A stretch of 64,000 nt of DNA from Streptomyces alfalfae (GTDB lineage: Bacteria; Actinomycetota; Actinomycetes; Streptomycetales; Streptomycetaceae): positions 62,001 to 126,000 of the forward strand of contig NZ_QEXM01000036.1 of NCBI RefSeq assembly GCF_004127445.1, read 5' to 3'. This document shows, piece by piece, positions 1 to 8,874 of this stretch. The notes under the pieces are model-generated. The model was given only the letters and a program-made list of their open reading frames with translations. It was not told where the DNA came from and searched no databases. A program made the position numbers and the translations under genes. How positions within the stretch are numbered: position 1 is the stretch's first letter; the number at the start of each line of letters is the position of its first letter.

Positions 1-1700
1 GAGTCCCTGATGATGCCGCGCGCGGTGCTCATGCCGACGTTGCGGACGATGTGCGCGACGCTCCGCTGGAGGTGCACCCCGGAGTCCGAACTGGTCGGCT
101 GCGCGAAGCCCTCGCCCATGTCGGGCGCGCTCTCGCGGGCGCTGTCGCGCAGCCGCACCTGCTTGAGGAACAGCGACACGAGGAACCCGAGCAGCGCCAC
201 GGGGACGGTCCACAGGAAGACGGTGTGCAGGGTGTCCGCGTACGCCCGCACCACGGGCGCCGCCGCCGCGCCCGGCAGCTCGTGCACCCCCTGCGGGCTC
301 TGCGCCGCCTTCGTGATCGCACCCGGGTCCGCCGTCCCGGTCCGCGCGGCGTCCGCGATGCCGTCCTTGAGGTTCGGCGCGAGGGTGTTGGCGTAGATGG
401 TGCCGAAGACCGCGGTGCCGAAGGAACTGCCCAGGGTGCGGAAGAAGGTGACGCCCGAGGTGGCGGTGCCCAGGTCCCCGTACGGGACGGTGTTCTGCAC
501 GGCGATGGTCAGCACCTGCATGCACAGCCCGATCCCGGCGCCGAGCACGAACATGTACAGCGACTCCAGCCAGGTGTTCGTGGTGTCGTCCATGAGGGAC
601 AGCAGGAAGAGCCCGAGCGCCATCACCAGGGAGCCGACGATCGGGAAGATCTTGTAGGTGCCGGTCTTGCTGACGACGTTGCCGCTGAAGACGGAGGCGA
701 TGAGGAGGCCGATCACCATGGGCAGCGTCCGCACGCCCGAGATCGTGGCCGAGTCGCCGTCGACGTACTGGAGGTACGTCGGCAGGAACGTCATCGCGCC
801 GAGCATCGCGAATCCCACGATGAAGCTGAGGACCGAGCAGACCGTGAAGACCGGGTTGCCGAAGAGCCGCATCGGCAGCATCGGCTCCGCCGCCCGGGTC
901 TCCACCACGCAGAACAGCGCGAGCGCGACGAGGCCGCCGACGAAGAGACCGAGGATCACGGGGGAGCCCCACGCGTACTGGTTGCCGCCCCAGCTCGTCG
1001 CGAGGATCAGCGCGCTCGCCCCGATCGCGACGAGCGCGATGCCGAGGTAGTCGATGACCGGACGCACCGCCGACTTCACGACGGGGATGGTGCGGGCCGC
1101 CGCGAGGACCACGACGATCGCGATGGGCACGTTGACGTAGAACGCCCAGCGCCACGTGAGGTGGTCGGTGAAGAGCCCGCCGAGCAGCGGCCCGATCACG
1201 GTGGAGACTCCGAAGACGGCGCCGATCGCCCCCTGGTACTTGCCGCGCTCCCGCAGCGGGATGACGTCGGCGATCAACGCCATGGACGTGACCATCAGGC
1301 CACCCGCGCCGATCCCCTGCATCGCCCGCCAGGCGATGAGCAGCGTCATGTTCGTCGACAGGCCGCACAGGAACGAACCGGTGATGAAGATGACCGCGGA
1401 GATCTGGAAGACGACCTTGCGGCCGAAGAGATCACCGAACTTGCCGACCAGCACCGTGGCGACGGTCTCCGCGAGCAGGTACGACGTGACCACCCACGAC
1501 ATGTGCTCCGCCCCGCCGAGGTCCGACACGATCGTCGGCAGCGCGGTGCCGACGATGGTCTGGTCGAGCGCGGCGAGCAGCATTCCCAGCACGATGGTGG
1601 CGAAGACGACGTTGCGGCGGCGACGGTCGAGTACGGGCGGCGCCTGTGCCTGCGCTGCGGCGGGGGCGGATTCCGGCGCCGGCTGCTCGGTGGTGGTCAC
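1..1700 (-). CDS. MFS drug efflux transporter, DHA2/EmrB-QacA type (3' end cut by window edge)
   Basis: Proton-coupled multidrug exporter of the 14-helix DHA2 branch, inner membrane. 566 codons are visible on the minus strand from a GTG at 1700; the C-terminus lies outside the window. A short Pro/Ala/Gln-rich cytoplasmic N-terminus is followed by the family start MLLAALDQTIVGTALP, a motif-A loop (GKFGDLFGRK) and an antiporter motif C (GPLLGGLF), all diagnostic of drug/proton antiporters. Many hydrophobic helices follow. The GTG start is an inference from where the family begins; the ribosome site is weak. Substrate cannot be told from sequence. The neighbour is a DUF309 gene in the same direction, about 100 bases away, with no obvious functional link. 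Confidence 0.9.
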   Translation of the reverse strand, partial: MTTTEQPAPESAPAAAQAQAPPVLDRRRRNVVFATIVLGMLLAALDQTIVGTALPTIVSDLGGAEHMSWVVTSYLLAETVATVLVGKFGDLFGRKVVFQISAVIFITGSFLCGLSTNMTLLIAWRAMQGIGAGGLMVTSMALIADVIPLRERGKYQGAIGAVFGVSTVIGPLLGGLFTDHLTWRWAFYVNVPIAIVVVLAAARTIPVVKSAVRPVIDYLGIALVAIGASALILATSWGGNQYAWGSPVILGLFVGGLVALALFCVVETRAAEPMLPMRLFGNPVFTVCSVLSFIVGFAMLGAMTFLPTYLQYVDGDSATISGVRTLPMVIGLLIASVFSGNVVSKTGTYKIFPIVGSLVMALGLFLLSLMDDTTNTWLESLYMFVLGAGIGLCMQVLTIAVQNTVPYGDLGTATSGVTFFRTLGSSFGTAVFGTIYANTLAPNLKDGIADAARTGTADPGAITKAAQSPQGVHELPGAAAAPVVRAYADTLHTVFLWTVPVALLGFLVSLFLKQVRLRDSARESAPDMGEGFAQPTSSDSGVHLQRSVAHIVRNVGMSTARGIIRD

Positions 1701-1804
1701 ACGGTCACCCTCACACCGGGGCGCGGCGGCTGCATGCGGGGCGAGTCCGCCCCGGTGACGAACCCGGCCCCCGGGCGCGGCCGCCCTCCTGCCCCGCCGC
1801 GCCG

Positions 1805-2350
1805 CTACGCCCCCGTGCCGCTGCCCTCCTGGCTCTCCCGCAGCCGCGGGGCACGGGTGTCCGCCTCCACCGGCCGCTGCTCGCGTGCGAGCTCCTCCGC
1901 CAGGGTCCGCGCCCAGTCGATCAGCTCGGGCACGCGGATTCCGTACGGCCGGGGGCGGCCCGTCTCCTCGGTCCAGGCGGAGACCGCCGCGGCCCCGCGC
2001 AGCAGCAGCCGTGCGCCACCCGTGGCGTTGCCGCGGGCCGCGTGGGTGAGGCCGACCGCGAGCTGGGCCATGCCCTGCCACAGGCCGCGCTCCTCCTCCG
2101 GGCCCGACTTCCACGCGTCCTCGAAGACCTCGTGCGCGTGGAAGGGCCGCCCCGTGTCCAGCAGCTCCTGCGCCTCGGCGAGGGACTCCCCGGGCGTGCG
2201 CACGACGCCCTCGGGCTGCCGGGCCACGCCCTCGGCGCCGTACGGGAGCGGCCTGCCGAGGCCGTCGCGCGGGCGCTGGTTGCGGGCGCGGCCCTCGGCG
2301 TCCCGGTCCCGGTCGCGGTCATCTTCGTACGGTCGCGGTGCAGTGCTCAT
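1805..2350 (-). CDS. DUF309 domain protein
   Basis: 181-residue soluble protein. The first ~50 residues are charged and low in complexity. The DUF309 helical domain follows and carries the family signature HAHEVFEDAWK and the later WQGMAQLAVGL helix. The family is widespread in bacteria and plants; no enzymatic activity is established, though the conserved His/Glu/Trp cluster suggests a binding site. ATG start at 2350; an AGGT upstream is the only ribosome-site resemblance. Transcribed away from the divergent tRNA-Pro gene. Confidence 0.85.
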   Translation of the reverse strand: MSTAPRPYEDDRDRDRDAEGRARNQRPRDGLGRPLPYGAEGVARQPEGVVRTPGESLAEAQELLDTGRPFHAHEVFEDAWKSGPEEERGLWQGMAQLAVGLTHAARGNATGGARLLLRGAAAVSAWTEETGRPRPYGIRVPELIDWARTLAEELAREQRPVEADTRAPRLRESQEGSGTGA

Positions 2351-2457
2351 ACCTGGATTGTCGCGCGGACCTGACGACGGTCACCGGGGAACGGAGCACC
2401 CTCGGCCGTGGGGTAGAGTTCTTCTTGTGATCACGCGGGGCACCGCGGCGGACACAC

Positions 2458-2531
<74 letters not shown>

Positions 2532-2550
2532 CTCGAAGGAGTCGTAGGTC

Positions 2551-2584
2551 AGGCCGGTTTCGGAGACATCCGGAACCGGCCTTT
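2551..2584 (+). terminator. Intrinsic terminator after tRNA-Pro
   Basis: A 14-bp stem (2551-2564 with 2569-2582, one G-U pair) closes a GACA loop and runs into TTT. It lies 20 bases after the tRNA and 35 bases before the next gene, so it should end the tRNA transcript. Confidence 0.85.
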
Positions 2585-2618
2585 CGCTTGTGCCGGCGGG
2601 GCCGGGAAGAGGCGGGTC

Positions 2619-4724
2619 ATGGGGGCACCGCGACGCGGCACCATCGCCGACCGCGTCCACGCGACGAGGGACGAGCTGTTCGTCGGCAGGGAAGCCGAGC
2701 TGCGGCTGCTGCGCGACGCTCTCGCCGGGACGCCCGGGGCGCCGACCGTGCTGTACGTGCACGGTCCCGGCGGCATCGGCAAGACGGCGCTCCTGCGGCG
2801 CTACGCCCAGGAGGCGCGCGCCGCCGGCAGACCCGTCGTGCACGTCGACGGCCGGACCGTCCCGGGGACCCCGCCGGCCTTCGAGGCGGCGGCGGCCGGA
2901 GCGCGGGAGCCGGGGACGCTGCTGCTGATCGACACCTTCGAGCAATGCCAGGACCTGGAGGGCTGGCTGCACGAGGAGTTCCTGCTCGACCTGCCCGAGG
3001 ACACCGTCGTGGTCGTGGCGGGGCGGCTGGCCCCGGACGTGCGCTGGTCCGCCGACCCCGGCTGGGCGGGGCTGCTCGCCCCGGTGCCGCTCGGTGATCT
3101 GGACGCCGGTGAGGCACGGCGCCTCCTGGTGCGGAAGGGCGTCGCCGCCGACCGCCACCAGCCGCTGCTCGCCTTCGCCGCGGGCCACCCGCTCGCCCTC
3201 GTGCTCGCCGCGCACGTCGCGGGGACCGAGAACGCCGGGCTCGTGGCGCCGGGCGACTGGACCCCCGCCCCCGAGACGATCGCGCACCTGCTGCGGCAGG
3301 TCCTCGGGGCGCTGCCCGGACCCCGGCACCGCCTGGCCCTGGAGATCTGCGCCCAGGCCCACCTGACCACCGAGACGCTGCTGCGCGCCGTGGCCGGCGA
3401 GGACGCGCCCGAGCTGTTCTCCTGGCTCAGGGACCAGCCGTACGTCGAGCACTGCGCGCAAGGCCTGTTCCCGCACGACGTCGTGCGGGAGGCACTCGCG
3501 GCCGACCTGCGGTGGCGCGACCCCGACGGGTACGACCGGCTGTACCGGCGCATCCACGCGCACCTCCTGGACCGCGTGGGCACCGCCTCGGCGGACGGGC
3601 TGCTGCACGCGGTGGGCGCCTTGCAGTTCCTCTACCGGTCCCAGGGCCACATGGCCGAGAGCCACGGGTGGCACACCCCCGGCCTGGTCGAGGACCGCCC
3701 CTACGACCCCTCGCTCAGGGCCGGTGTCCTCGCGCTCGCCGAGGAGGGCGAGGGCGGCGAGTCGGCCGAGGTGGTCAGGTACTGGCTCGACGCCAGGCCG
3801 CAGGACTTCCGGGTGCAGCGCCTCAGAGGCCGCACGCGCGCCGCGGCCTTCTCCGCCTGGCTGCGGCCCGCCCCCTTCCAGGGCCGGGCAGAGGACCCGG
3901 TGACCGCCGCCGCCTGGGAGCACGCCGCGGCACACGGCCCGCTCGCGCCCGGGGAGAGCATCGCCCTCGGCCGGTTCCACGTCCATCCCCAGCACTACCA
4001 GCGGCCCTCACCGGTGATGGACCTGATGCTCTGGCGCATGTTCGGCGAGCTGCTGCGGGACGCGCGGCCCTCGTGGTCGTTCATCGTGTTGCGCGACGAC
4101 GGGTTCTGGGACGCGCACATGGAGTTCTGCGACATGACGCCCCTGCCGCGGCCCGTCACCGTCGGCGGGTCCGCGTACCGGCTCTTCGCCCACGACTGGC
4201 GGGACACGCCGCCCGGCGCCTGGCTGGCGGGCAAGCAGGAGGACATGCTCACGGGCGCGGGCGGCGGCCTCACCGTGGACCCCATCGCCTCCGGGCCGCG
4301 CGGGGAACTCGCGGGGCCATGGCCGCACGGCGAGGGGGACGGGCTTGCCGCGACGGGCACACCCACGCCGGACAGGGCGGAGTTCGCCGCCGCGGTCCGC
4401 TCAGCCCTGCGCGACCTGCGCAGGCCCTCCGCCCTTGCGGCCAACCCGCTGCGCGCCAGCCGCCTCGTCGCCGGGCACGGCATGTCCCTGCGCGAGGTGC
4501 TCACCAACGCCATCGCCACCCTGGTCACCGACCGCGACGGCGACAGGACGCACCGCGCCGCCACCATGGCGTTCCTGGAGGGTGCGCCGACCCAGGAGGC
4601 GGCCGCCCGACGGCTGGGGCTGCCGTACAGCACCTACCGGCGCCACCTGGCGGCCGCGACCGCGCGCATCGAGGAGATCATGTGGCGGCACGAGGAGGAG
4701 GGCCGCCCCCTCTCGCCTCCGTGA
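2619..4724 (+). CDS. STAND-like P-loop ATPase with C-terminal helix-turn-helix (copy 1)
   Basis: 701 residues. The N-terminal linker FVGREAEL is typical of AAA_16/NACHT-like ATPases. Walker A is GPGGIGKT (residues 49-56), Walker B is LLLIDTFE (101-108), and a winged-helix-like region follows. The middle part is unassigned. The last ~50 residues hold a predicted helix-turn-helix ending in YSTYRRHL. It is homologous along its length to the gene at 11827-13926 and, in its N-terminal half, to 14972-15904. Such proteins usually act as nucleotide-switched regulators or sensors; the ligand and target here are unknown. The start is set by ATG at 2619 with AGAGGCGGG upstream. It lies just downstream of the tRNA terminator and convergent with the oxidoreductase at 4794. 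Confidence 0.8.
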   Translation: MGAPRRGTIADRVHATRDELFVGREAELRLLRDALAGTPGAPTVLYVHGPGGIGKTALLRRYAQEARAAGRPVVHVDGRTVPGTPPAFEAAAAGAREPGTLLLIDTFEQCQDLEGWLHEEFLLDLPEDTVVVVAGRLAPDVRWSADPGWAGLLAPVPLGDLDAGEARRLLVRKGVAADRHQPLLAFAAGHPLALVLAAHVAGTENAGLVAPGDWTPAPETIAHLLRQVLGALPGPRHRLALEICAQAHLTTETLLRAVAGEDAPELFSWLRDQPYVEHCAQGLFPHDVVREALAADLRWRDPDGYDRLYRRIHAHLLDRVGTASADGLLHAVGALQFLYRSQGHMAESHGWHTPGLVEDRPYDPSLRAGVLALAEEGEGGESAEVVRYWLDARPQDFRVQRLRGRTRAAAFSAWLRPAPFQGRAEDPVTAAAWEHAAAHGPLAPGESIALGRFHVHPQHYQRPSPVMDLMLWRMFGELLRDARPSWSFIVLRDDGFWDAHMEFCDMTPLPRPVTVGGSAYRLFAHDWRDTPPGAWLAGKQEDMLTGAGGGLTVDPIASGPRGELAGPWPHGEGDGLAATGTPTPDRAEFAAAVRSALRDLRRPSALAANPLRASRLVAGHGMSLREVLTNAIATLVTDRDGDRTHRAATMAFLEGAPTQEAAARRLGLPYSTYRRHLAAATARIEEIMWRHEEEGRPLSPP

Positions 4725-4793
4725 GCACGTCGTCGGTCCGCCCGCCGGACACGGTGGCCGACGAGCACCGCGGCCGACGAGCCGGACGCGCCG

Positions 4794-5798
4794 TCAGCGG
4801 CGGGACCCCGCCCCGGGGCGCAGGACCACCTTCCCCACACTCGCCCTGCCCTCCAGCGCGCGGTGGGCCTCGGCCGCCTCGGCGAGGGGGTAGCACCGCA
4901 CCACGGGACGCAGCCGTCCCGTCGCCGCCCAGGACAGGGCCGTCTCCTCCAGCCCGCGGACGCCTCCGGGCAGTGCGAACAGGGACGGCCCCACCACCAT
5001 CTCGGAGGAGATGCGGTACTTCTCCAGTTCGTCCGCGTCGAACCGGGTGAAGTGGCCCTCGTCGGACGCCCAGCCGAAGTACAGGTGCCGGCCGCCGGCG
5101 CCCAGGGACTCCGCGGCGGTCCGGCCGAGCCGGCCGCCCACCCCGTCCAGGACGACGGTGGAGGGGCGGCCCTTCAGCTCGTCGGCCAGCCGCTCGCGCC
5201 AGTCGGGCCGGGTGTAGTCGACGGCGCCGTGCGCGCCGTGCTCCAGCGCGAGCGCGGTCTTGTGCCGCCCGCCCGCCAGGCCCACGACCAGGGCGCCCGC
5301 CCGTCGCGCCTCCTGGACGAACAGGGTGCCCAGCCCGCCGGCCGCCGCCGTGACCACCACGGCGTCATCGGCCGAGAGGGCGGCCTGCCGCAGGACGCCG
5401 ACGGCGGTGCGGCCCGTGCCGATCATGGCGACCGCGGCCGTGTCGTCGAGCGTGGCGGGGACCCGGTGCAGTGCCTCCACCGGGGCCACGGCGAGCGCGG
5501 CGTAACCGCCGTTGCGTTCGTGCCCGAGGTAGGCGACCACCCGCGCGCCGAGCCAGTCCTCCCCGACACCGGCGCCGACCGCTTCGACCACGCCCGCGGC
5601 CTCCCTGCCCGGCGTCATCGGCAGCCGCGGCAGCGCCATGCCCATCTCCCGCCCGGCGCGCAGCACGGTGTCCATGAGGTGGACGCCCGCGGCCGTCACC
5701 GCGATGAGCACCTCGCCGGGACCGGGCGAGGGAGGCGCCGTCTCCTCGTACACGAGGGTCTCCGGCGGCCCGAACTCGTACTGTCGTATCGCGTACAT
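4794..5798 (-). CDS. Zinc-independent quinone oxidoreductase-like (MDR superfamily) protein
   Basis: 334 residues. The medium-chain reductase fold is shown by the N-terminal GroES-like part (SPGPGEVLIAVTAAGV) and the NADPH site AAAGGLGTLFVQEA. Structural and catalytic zinc cysteines are absent, as in quinone oxidoreductases, so the expected reaction is NADPH-dependent reduction of quinones or enones. The start ATG follows a GGAGG run in a G-rich leader. The glycosyltransferase stop lies 17 bases upstream, so the two are probably one transcript. The physiological substrate is unknown. Confidence 0.85.
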   Translation of the reverse strand: MYAIRQYEFGPPETLVYEETAPPSPGPGEVLIAVTAAGVHLMDTVLRAGREMGMALPRLPMTPGREAAGVVEAVGAGVGEDWLGARVVAYLGHERNGGYAALAVAPVEALHRVPATLDDTAAVAMIGTGRTAVGVLRQAALSADDAVVVTAAAGGLGTLFVQEARRAGALVVGLAGGRHKTALALEHGAHGAVDYTRPDWRERLADELKGRPSTVVLDGVGGRLGRTAAESLGAGGRHLYFGWASDEGHFTRFDADELEKYRISSEMVVGPSLFALPGGVRGLEETALSWAATGRLRPVVRCYPLAEAAEAHRALEGRASVGKVVLRPGAGSRR

Positions 5799-5815
5799 GC
5801 TGTGCCTCCCCCCCT

Positions 5816-6922
5816 TCAGCCGAGACGCGCGGCCAGCAGGCGCAGCACGTCCGCGGCCGGGGTCATCGCCCCGATGTCGGCGGCCGCGGACCGGGCCGCG
5901 GCACGGTAGGACGGTTCATCGAGCACCCGGGTGACGGCCTTGCCCGCGTCCCCGGCCCCGCCGATGACCTCGGCGGCGCCCAGGGCCGCGCACCGCTCGG
6001 CGTTGAGGGGCTTGTCCAGGCCGAGGGGCCAGATCACCAGCGGGAGGCCGGCGCCGAGCACCGAGAGCACGGTGCCCGCACCGCCTGAGCAGACGACCGC
6101 GTCCACGCCCTGGAGCAGGAGTCTCATCGGCACGAAGCCGGTGACGTGCACGCCGGGGCCCGACACGGGCAGCGTTTTGTCCGCCGCCGACGGCGGCAGG
6201 ACGGCCACGACGTTGACGTCCAGGGCGGTGAGCGAGGTGATGATCTCCGTGAGCGCCCGGCTGTCGTCGACGATCGTGCCCAGGGTGACCAGCACCCGCG
6301 GGAGATGTTCCCTGCCGGGGAACGCGGGCGCTTCCCAGGCGGTGCCGGTCCCGGGCTCATGGGCCTCGGGGCGGACGGCGATCCGGCCGGCGGGGGCCTC
6401 CCAGCCGGCGCGCTGCAGGCAGTCGGGCCAGGGGTCGACCGTGGCGAACGGCGGGGCCGGCTCGATGCCGCGGGCCGCGGCGCGGGCGGCGGCCGCCGCC
6501 CGCATGGCCTCGGCGAGCGGAGCCTCCAGCGCGATGCCCACGCCGTGGGACGCCCACGGCACACCCAGGTGGGACGCGGCCAGGGGGCCGAGGAAGTCCG
6601 CCGTCTCGGCGATGACCAGGTCGGGTCCGAACTCGTGTGCCGCGTCGGCGCCCAGGTCGACACGGGTGCCGCCGAAGAACTCGCCGGCCGTGGCGGGGCT
6701 CATGTCCTCGGCGGCGTTCGCACCGGTCCTGCGGTGGAACTCACCCAGCGTCTCCTCGAGCGAGGCCCCCGCGGGGATCACCGGGGCGGGGGCGACGGAG
6801 TCGCCGAGGGACTCGTGGGTCAGGAAGGCCGTGGTGTGGCCGGCCTCGCGGGCGGCCCTCTCCAGGGGGAGCAGTGGCAGCAGGTGGCCGTAGGCCGGTG
6901 TGCCGGAGAACAGGATGCGCAT
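5816..6922 (-). CDS. Glycosyltransferase, UGT/macrolide GT (GT1) type
   Basis: 368 residues from the ATG at 6922. I chose this over an upstream in-frame start because the family begins with MRILFSGTPAYGHLLPLL, whose His13 is the usual catalytic base. GT-B fold; it transfers a sugar from an NDP-sugar to a small-molecule acceptor. The C-terminal donor site reads CSGGAGTVLSVLGAGLP, where most macrolide and flavonoid enzymes have HHGGxGT; here the His pair is Cys-Ser. It probably shares a transcript with the quinone oxidoreductase gene downstream. No polyketide or sugar genes are nearby, so the acceptor is unknown; a macrolide-inactivating or tailoring role is only a guess. Confidence 0.82.
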   Translation of the reverse strand: MRILFSGTPAYGHLLPLLPLERAAREAGHTTAFLTHESLGDSVAPAPVIPAGASLEETLGEFHRRTGANAAEDMSPATAGEFFGGTRVDLGADAAHEFGPDLVIAETADFLGPLAASHLGVPWASHGVGIALEAPLAEAMRAAAAARAAARGIEPAPPFATVDPWPDCLQRAGWEAPAGRIAVRPEAHEPGTGTAWEAPAFPGREHLPRVLVTLGTIVDDSRALTEIITSLTALDVNVVAVLPPSAADKTLPVSGPGVHVTGFVPMRLLLQGVDAVVCSGGAGTVLSVLGAGLPLVIWPLGLDKPLNAERCAALGAAEVIGGAGDAGKAVTRVLDEPSYRAAARSAAADIGAMTPAADVLRLLAARLG

Positions 6923-7128
6923 CGAACGACGTACTTTCGGCTGGGGAACGTGGGTCCGGCCGGAGCGCCGTCCCGGCGCCCCGGGCCCGGCGCCCGTACG
7001 GATCGGGGCACCGGCCGCGCGGCCGGTCCCCCACCTCTGCTCCATCGTGCCGGTGGCGACTGCTCACCAGGGGCGGTGCGAGCCGCTCACCTCTGCTCAC
7101 TTCCGCCGGGGCGCCCCCCGACCGGCGC

Positions 7129-8100
7129 TCAATCCACCGCCGCGTCCGCGCGCAGCCGGAGGTAGGCGGCCGTGAGACAGGTGTGCGCCGGGGGCAGGGC
7201 GAGCGCGGCGCACAGGAGCGCTGCCGCCGCCACCGGCGCGAGCTCTCCGGCCGCGTACGCGACGTAGGTGTTGGGCGTGACATGAGTGAGGGCCGTGTCG
7301 CGCACGACCGCGTGCAGCGGCGCGGCGGCCCGCCGCACCAGCAGCCAGACGGCGCCCGCGCACCCGGCGCCGACCAGGCAGGCGCCCAGGAGCCAGGGCC
7401 AGGCGGCACGCCGCCGCGTGAGCGACCACGAGCGCCGCAGCGCGGCCCCGGGGGCGAGGCCGTCCACCGCGCCGGCGGCCGGGGCCAGTGCCAGAGCCGC
7501 GCGCACCAGGACCGCGGCCGGGGCGAGCATCAGCACGATCCCGTTCGGGGTGAACGGCCCTTCGCTGCTGAACGGGTCGAGCCCCGTGCAGGCGTCCACC
7601 ATGGAAGCCACGCCCAGGCAGAGGGCCCCGCTCGCCAGCGCGGCCGCCAGCACGAGGGCGCCGCGGAGCACGTGGACGGCGGCGACCCGCCCGATCCGGG
7701 GCCGGGTCCTCCGCCACAGCCGCCGTGCTCCCATGCGGCCGGCTTCCGTCGTGGTGACGCACAGCGCGCATGCCGTCTGCACCACGGCGCCGACGCCGCC
7801 CGCGATCAGCAGGACGGCGGGCAGCGCCCCGAGGCCCGGCAGCAGCACCGACTCGGGATGGGCGGGGTTGGAGTCCTCCGAGCGCCTGGCCGCGAGCAGG
7901 TCGTGCCACGCCTCGGTGAAGCGGGGCCAGGCCAGGCCGAAGGCCAGCGCGGTCGCCAGCAGCCCCGCCGCGCCGGCGAGCGCGACGGTGCAGAGGACGA
8001 GCACCGGCAAGGAGCCGCCCTGCTGCCGTACGGCGTCGAAGGCCGCTTTCCCGCTGCCTCCCGTGACGCGTTCCCCTCGACTCGGCCCCGGTCGCCTCAT
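7129..8100 (-). CDS. Multi-pass membrane protein of unknown function
   Basis: 323 residues from the ATG at 8100, chosen because GGAGAAGG lies immediately upstream; an in-frame ATG at 8148 has no such site. There are about six hydrophobic segments with a conserved-looking LRRSWSLTRRRAAWPWLLGA linker, as seen in Streptomyces integral membrane proteins of the glycerophosphoryl-diester-phosphodiesterase-membrane type. No catalytic motif is recognised. A C-terminal LTAAYLRLRADA helix is typical of that group. Function unknown. Confidence 0.7.
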   Translation of the reverse strand: MRRPGPSRGERVTGGSGKAAFDAVRQQGGSLPVLVLCTVALAGAAGLLATALAFGLAWPRFTEAWHDLLAARRSEDSNPAHPESVLLPGLGALPAVLLIAGGVGAVVQTACALCVTTTEAGRMGARRLWRRTRPRIGRVAAVHVLRGALVLAAALASGALCLGVASMVDACTGLDPFSSEGPFTPNGIVLMLAPAAVLVRAALALAPAAGAVDGLAPGAALRRSWSLTRRRAAWPWLLGACLVGAGCAGAVWLLVRRAAAPLHAVVRDTALTHVTPNTYVAYAAGELAPVAAAALLCAALALPPAHTCLTAAYLRLRADAAVD

Positions 8101-8266
8101 GCCTTCTCCATCTCCGTCCCGCTCGAAAAGCACGGCCGTCGCCCGCAAGCCGTCGGCCGCCCAAGACCCTAGGGGGCGCCGGAACGTTTTCGCTGGTCAC
8201 TTGGGGTTCGACTTCTGTCCGCTCTGCTCGGTCGCCCCGGAGGCGCCCCCGACGGCCGGCCCTCGA

Positions 8267-8283
8267 CTTGCCTGACTGGTAAG
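8267..8283. promoter_or_regulatory. Candidate TetR operator
   Basis: Near-perfect inverted repeat CTTGCC-TGACT-GGTAAG (one mismatch), ending 9 bases before the TetR gene start. The position suggests autorepression of the regulator and the coupled membrane gene. Confidence 0.45.
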
Positions 8284-8292
8284 TTAAGTTCC

Positions 8293-8874
8293 ATGAGTCC
8301 TCGGAAGAACACCAGAGACCTCCTCATGGAGAGCGCCGAAGCGGTCTTCTACGAGCGGGGCCTCGTCGCCACGAACGTGAACGCCGTCGCGCAGGCCGCA
8401 GGGGTGTCGAAGCCGACCCTCTACGCGCACTTCACCGGCAAGGACGAACTCGCCGCGGCCGCCCTGCGCCACCGCCACGAGCGCAGGGCCGCCGAGCTGG
8501 AGACATGGCTGGCCGGGGTGGAAGACCCCGCGGATCGCCCCTTGGCGGTGTTCTCGTGGCTGGCCGAGTGGTACGGGGGGAGCGGCCGGCGGGGCTGCGC
8601 CTTCCTCAACGCCGCGGCCGAGGTGACCGATGCCGACGCCCCCGTTCGCCAGGCGGTCCGGGAGGAGAAGGCATGGCTGCTGGATCTGCTTGCCGGCCTG
8701 TGCGCACGGGCCGGAGCGGTGCGCCCGGAACGGCTCGCCTCGCAATTGCTGCTGCTGGTCGACGGGCTGGCCGGGCGGGTGCTGGTGCGGGGGCCAAAAG
8801 CGGCTGCCGGTGCCGCGGCCGACGCCAGGGAGGCGGCCGAGGCGCTGATCGCGGCGGCCGTCGCGCGGTCATGA
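8293..8874 (+). CDS. TetR/AcrR family transcriptional regulator
   Basis: 193 residues. The N-terminal helix-turn-helix (residues ~8-55) contains VAQAAGVSKPTLYAHFTGKDEL, close to the TetR consensus (quoted here as the recognition segment). The ligand-binding half includes GRRGCAFLNAAAE, a pattern common in TetR_C regulators of small oxidoreductases and pumps. Its stop overlaps the start of the next gene (ATGA), so both are translated together; the membrane protein is the most likely target besides itself. A palindrome sits in the promoter. Confidence 0.9.
   Translation: MSPRKNTRDLLMESAEAVFYERGLVATNVNAVAQAAGVSKPTLYAHFTGKDELAAAALRHRHERRAAELETWLAGVEDPADRPLAVFSWLAEWYGGSGRRGCAFLNAAAEVTDADAPVRQAVREEKAWLLDLLAGLCARAGAVRPERLASQLLLLVDGLAGRVLVRGPKAAAGAAADAREAAEALIAAAVARS

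Noticed and set aside
4741..4790. Repeated GGCCGACGAGC between convergent STAND and oxidoreductase genes
   Set aside because: Only weak 5-bp stems can form; not convincing as a terminator or operator.
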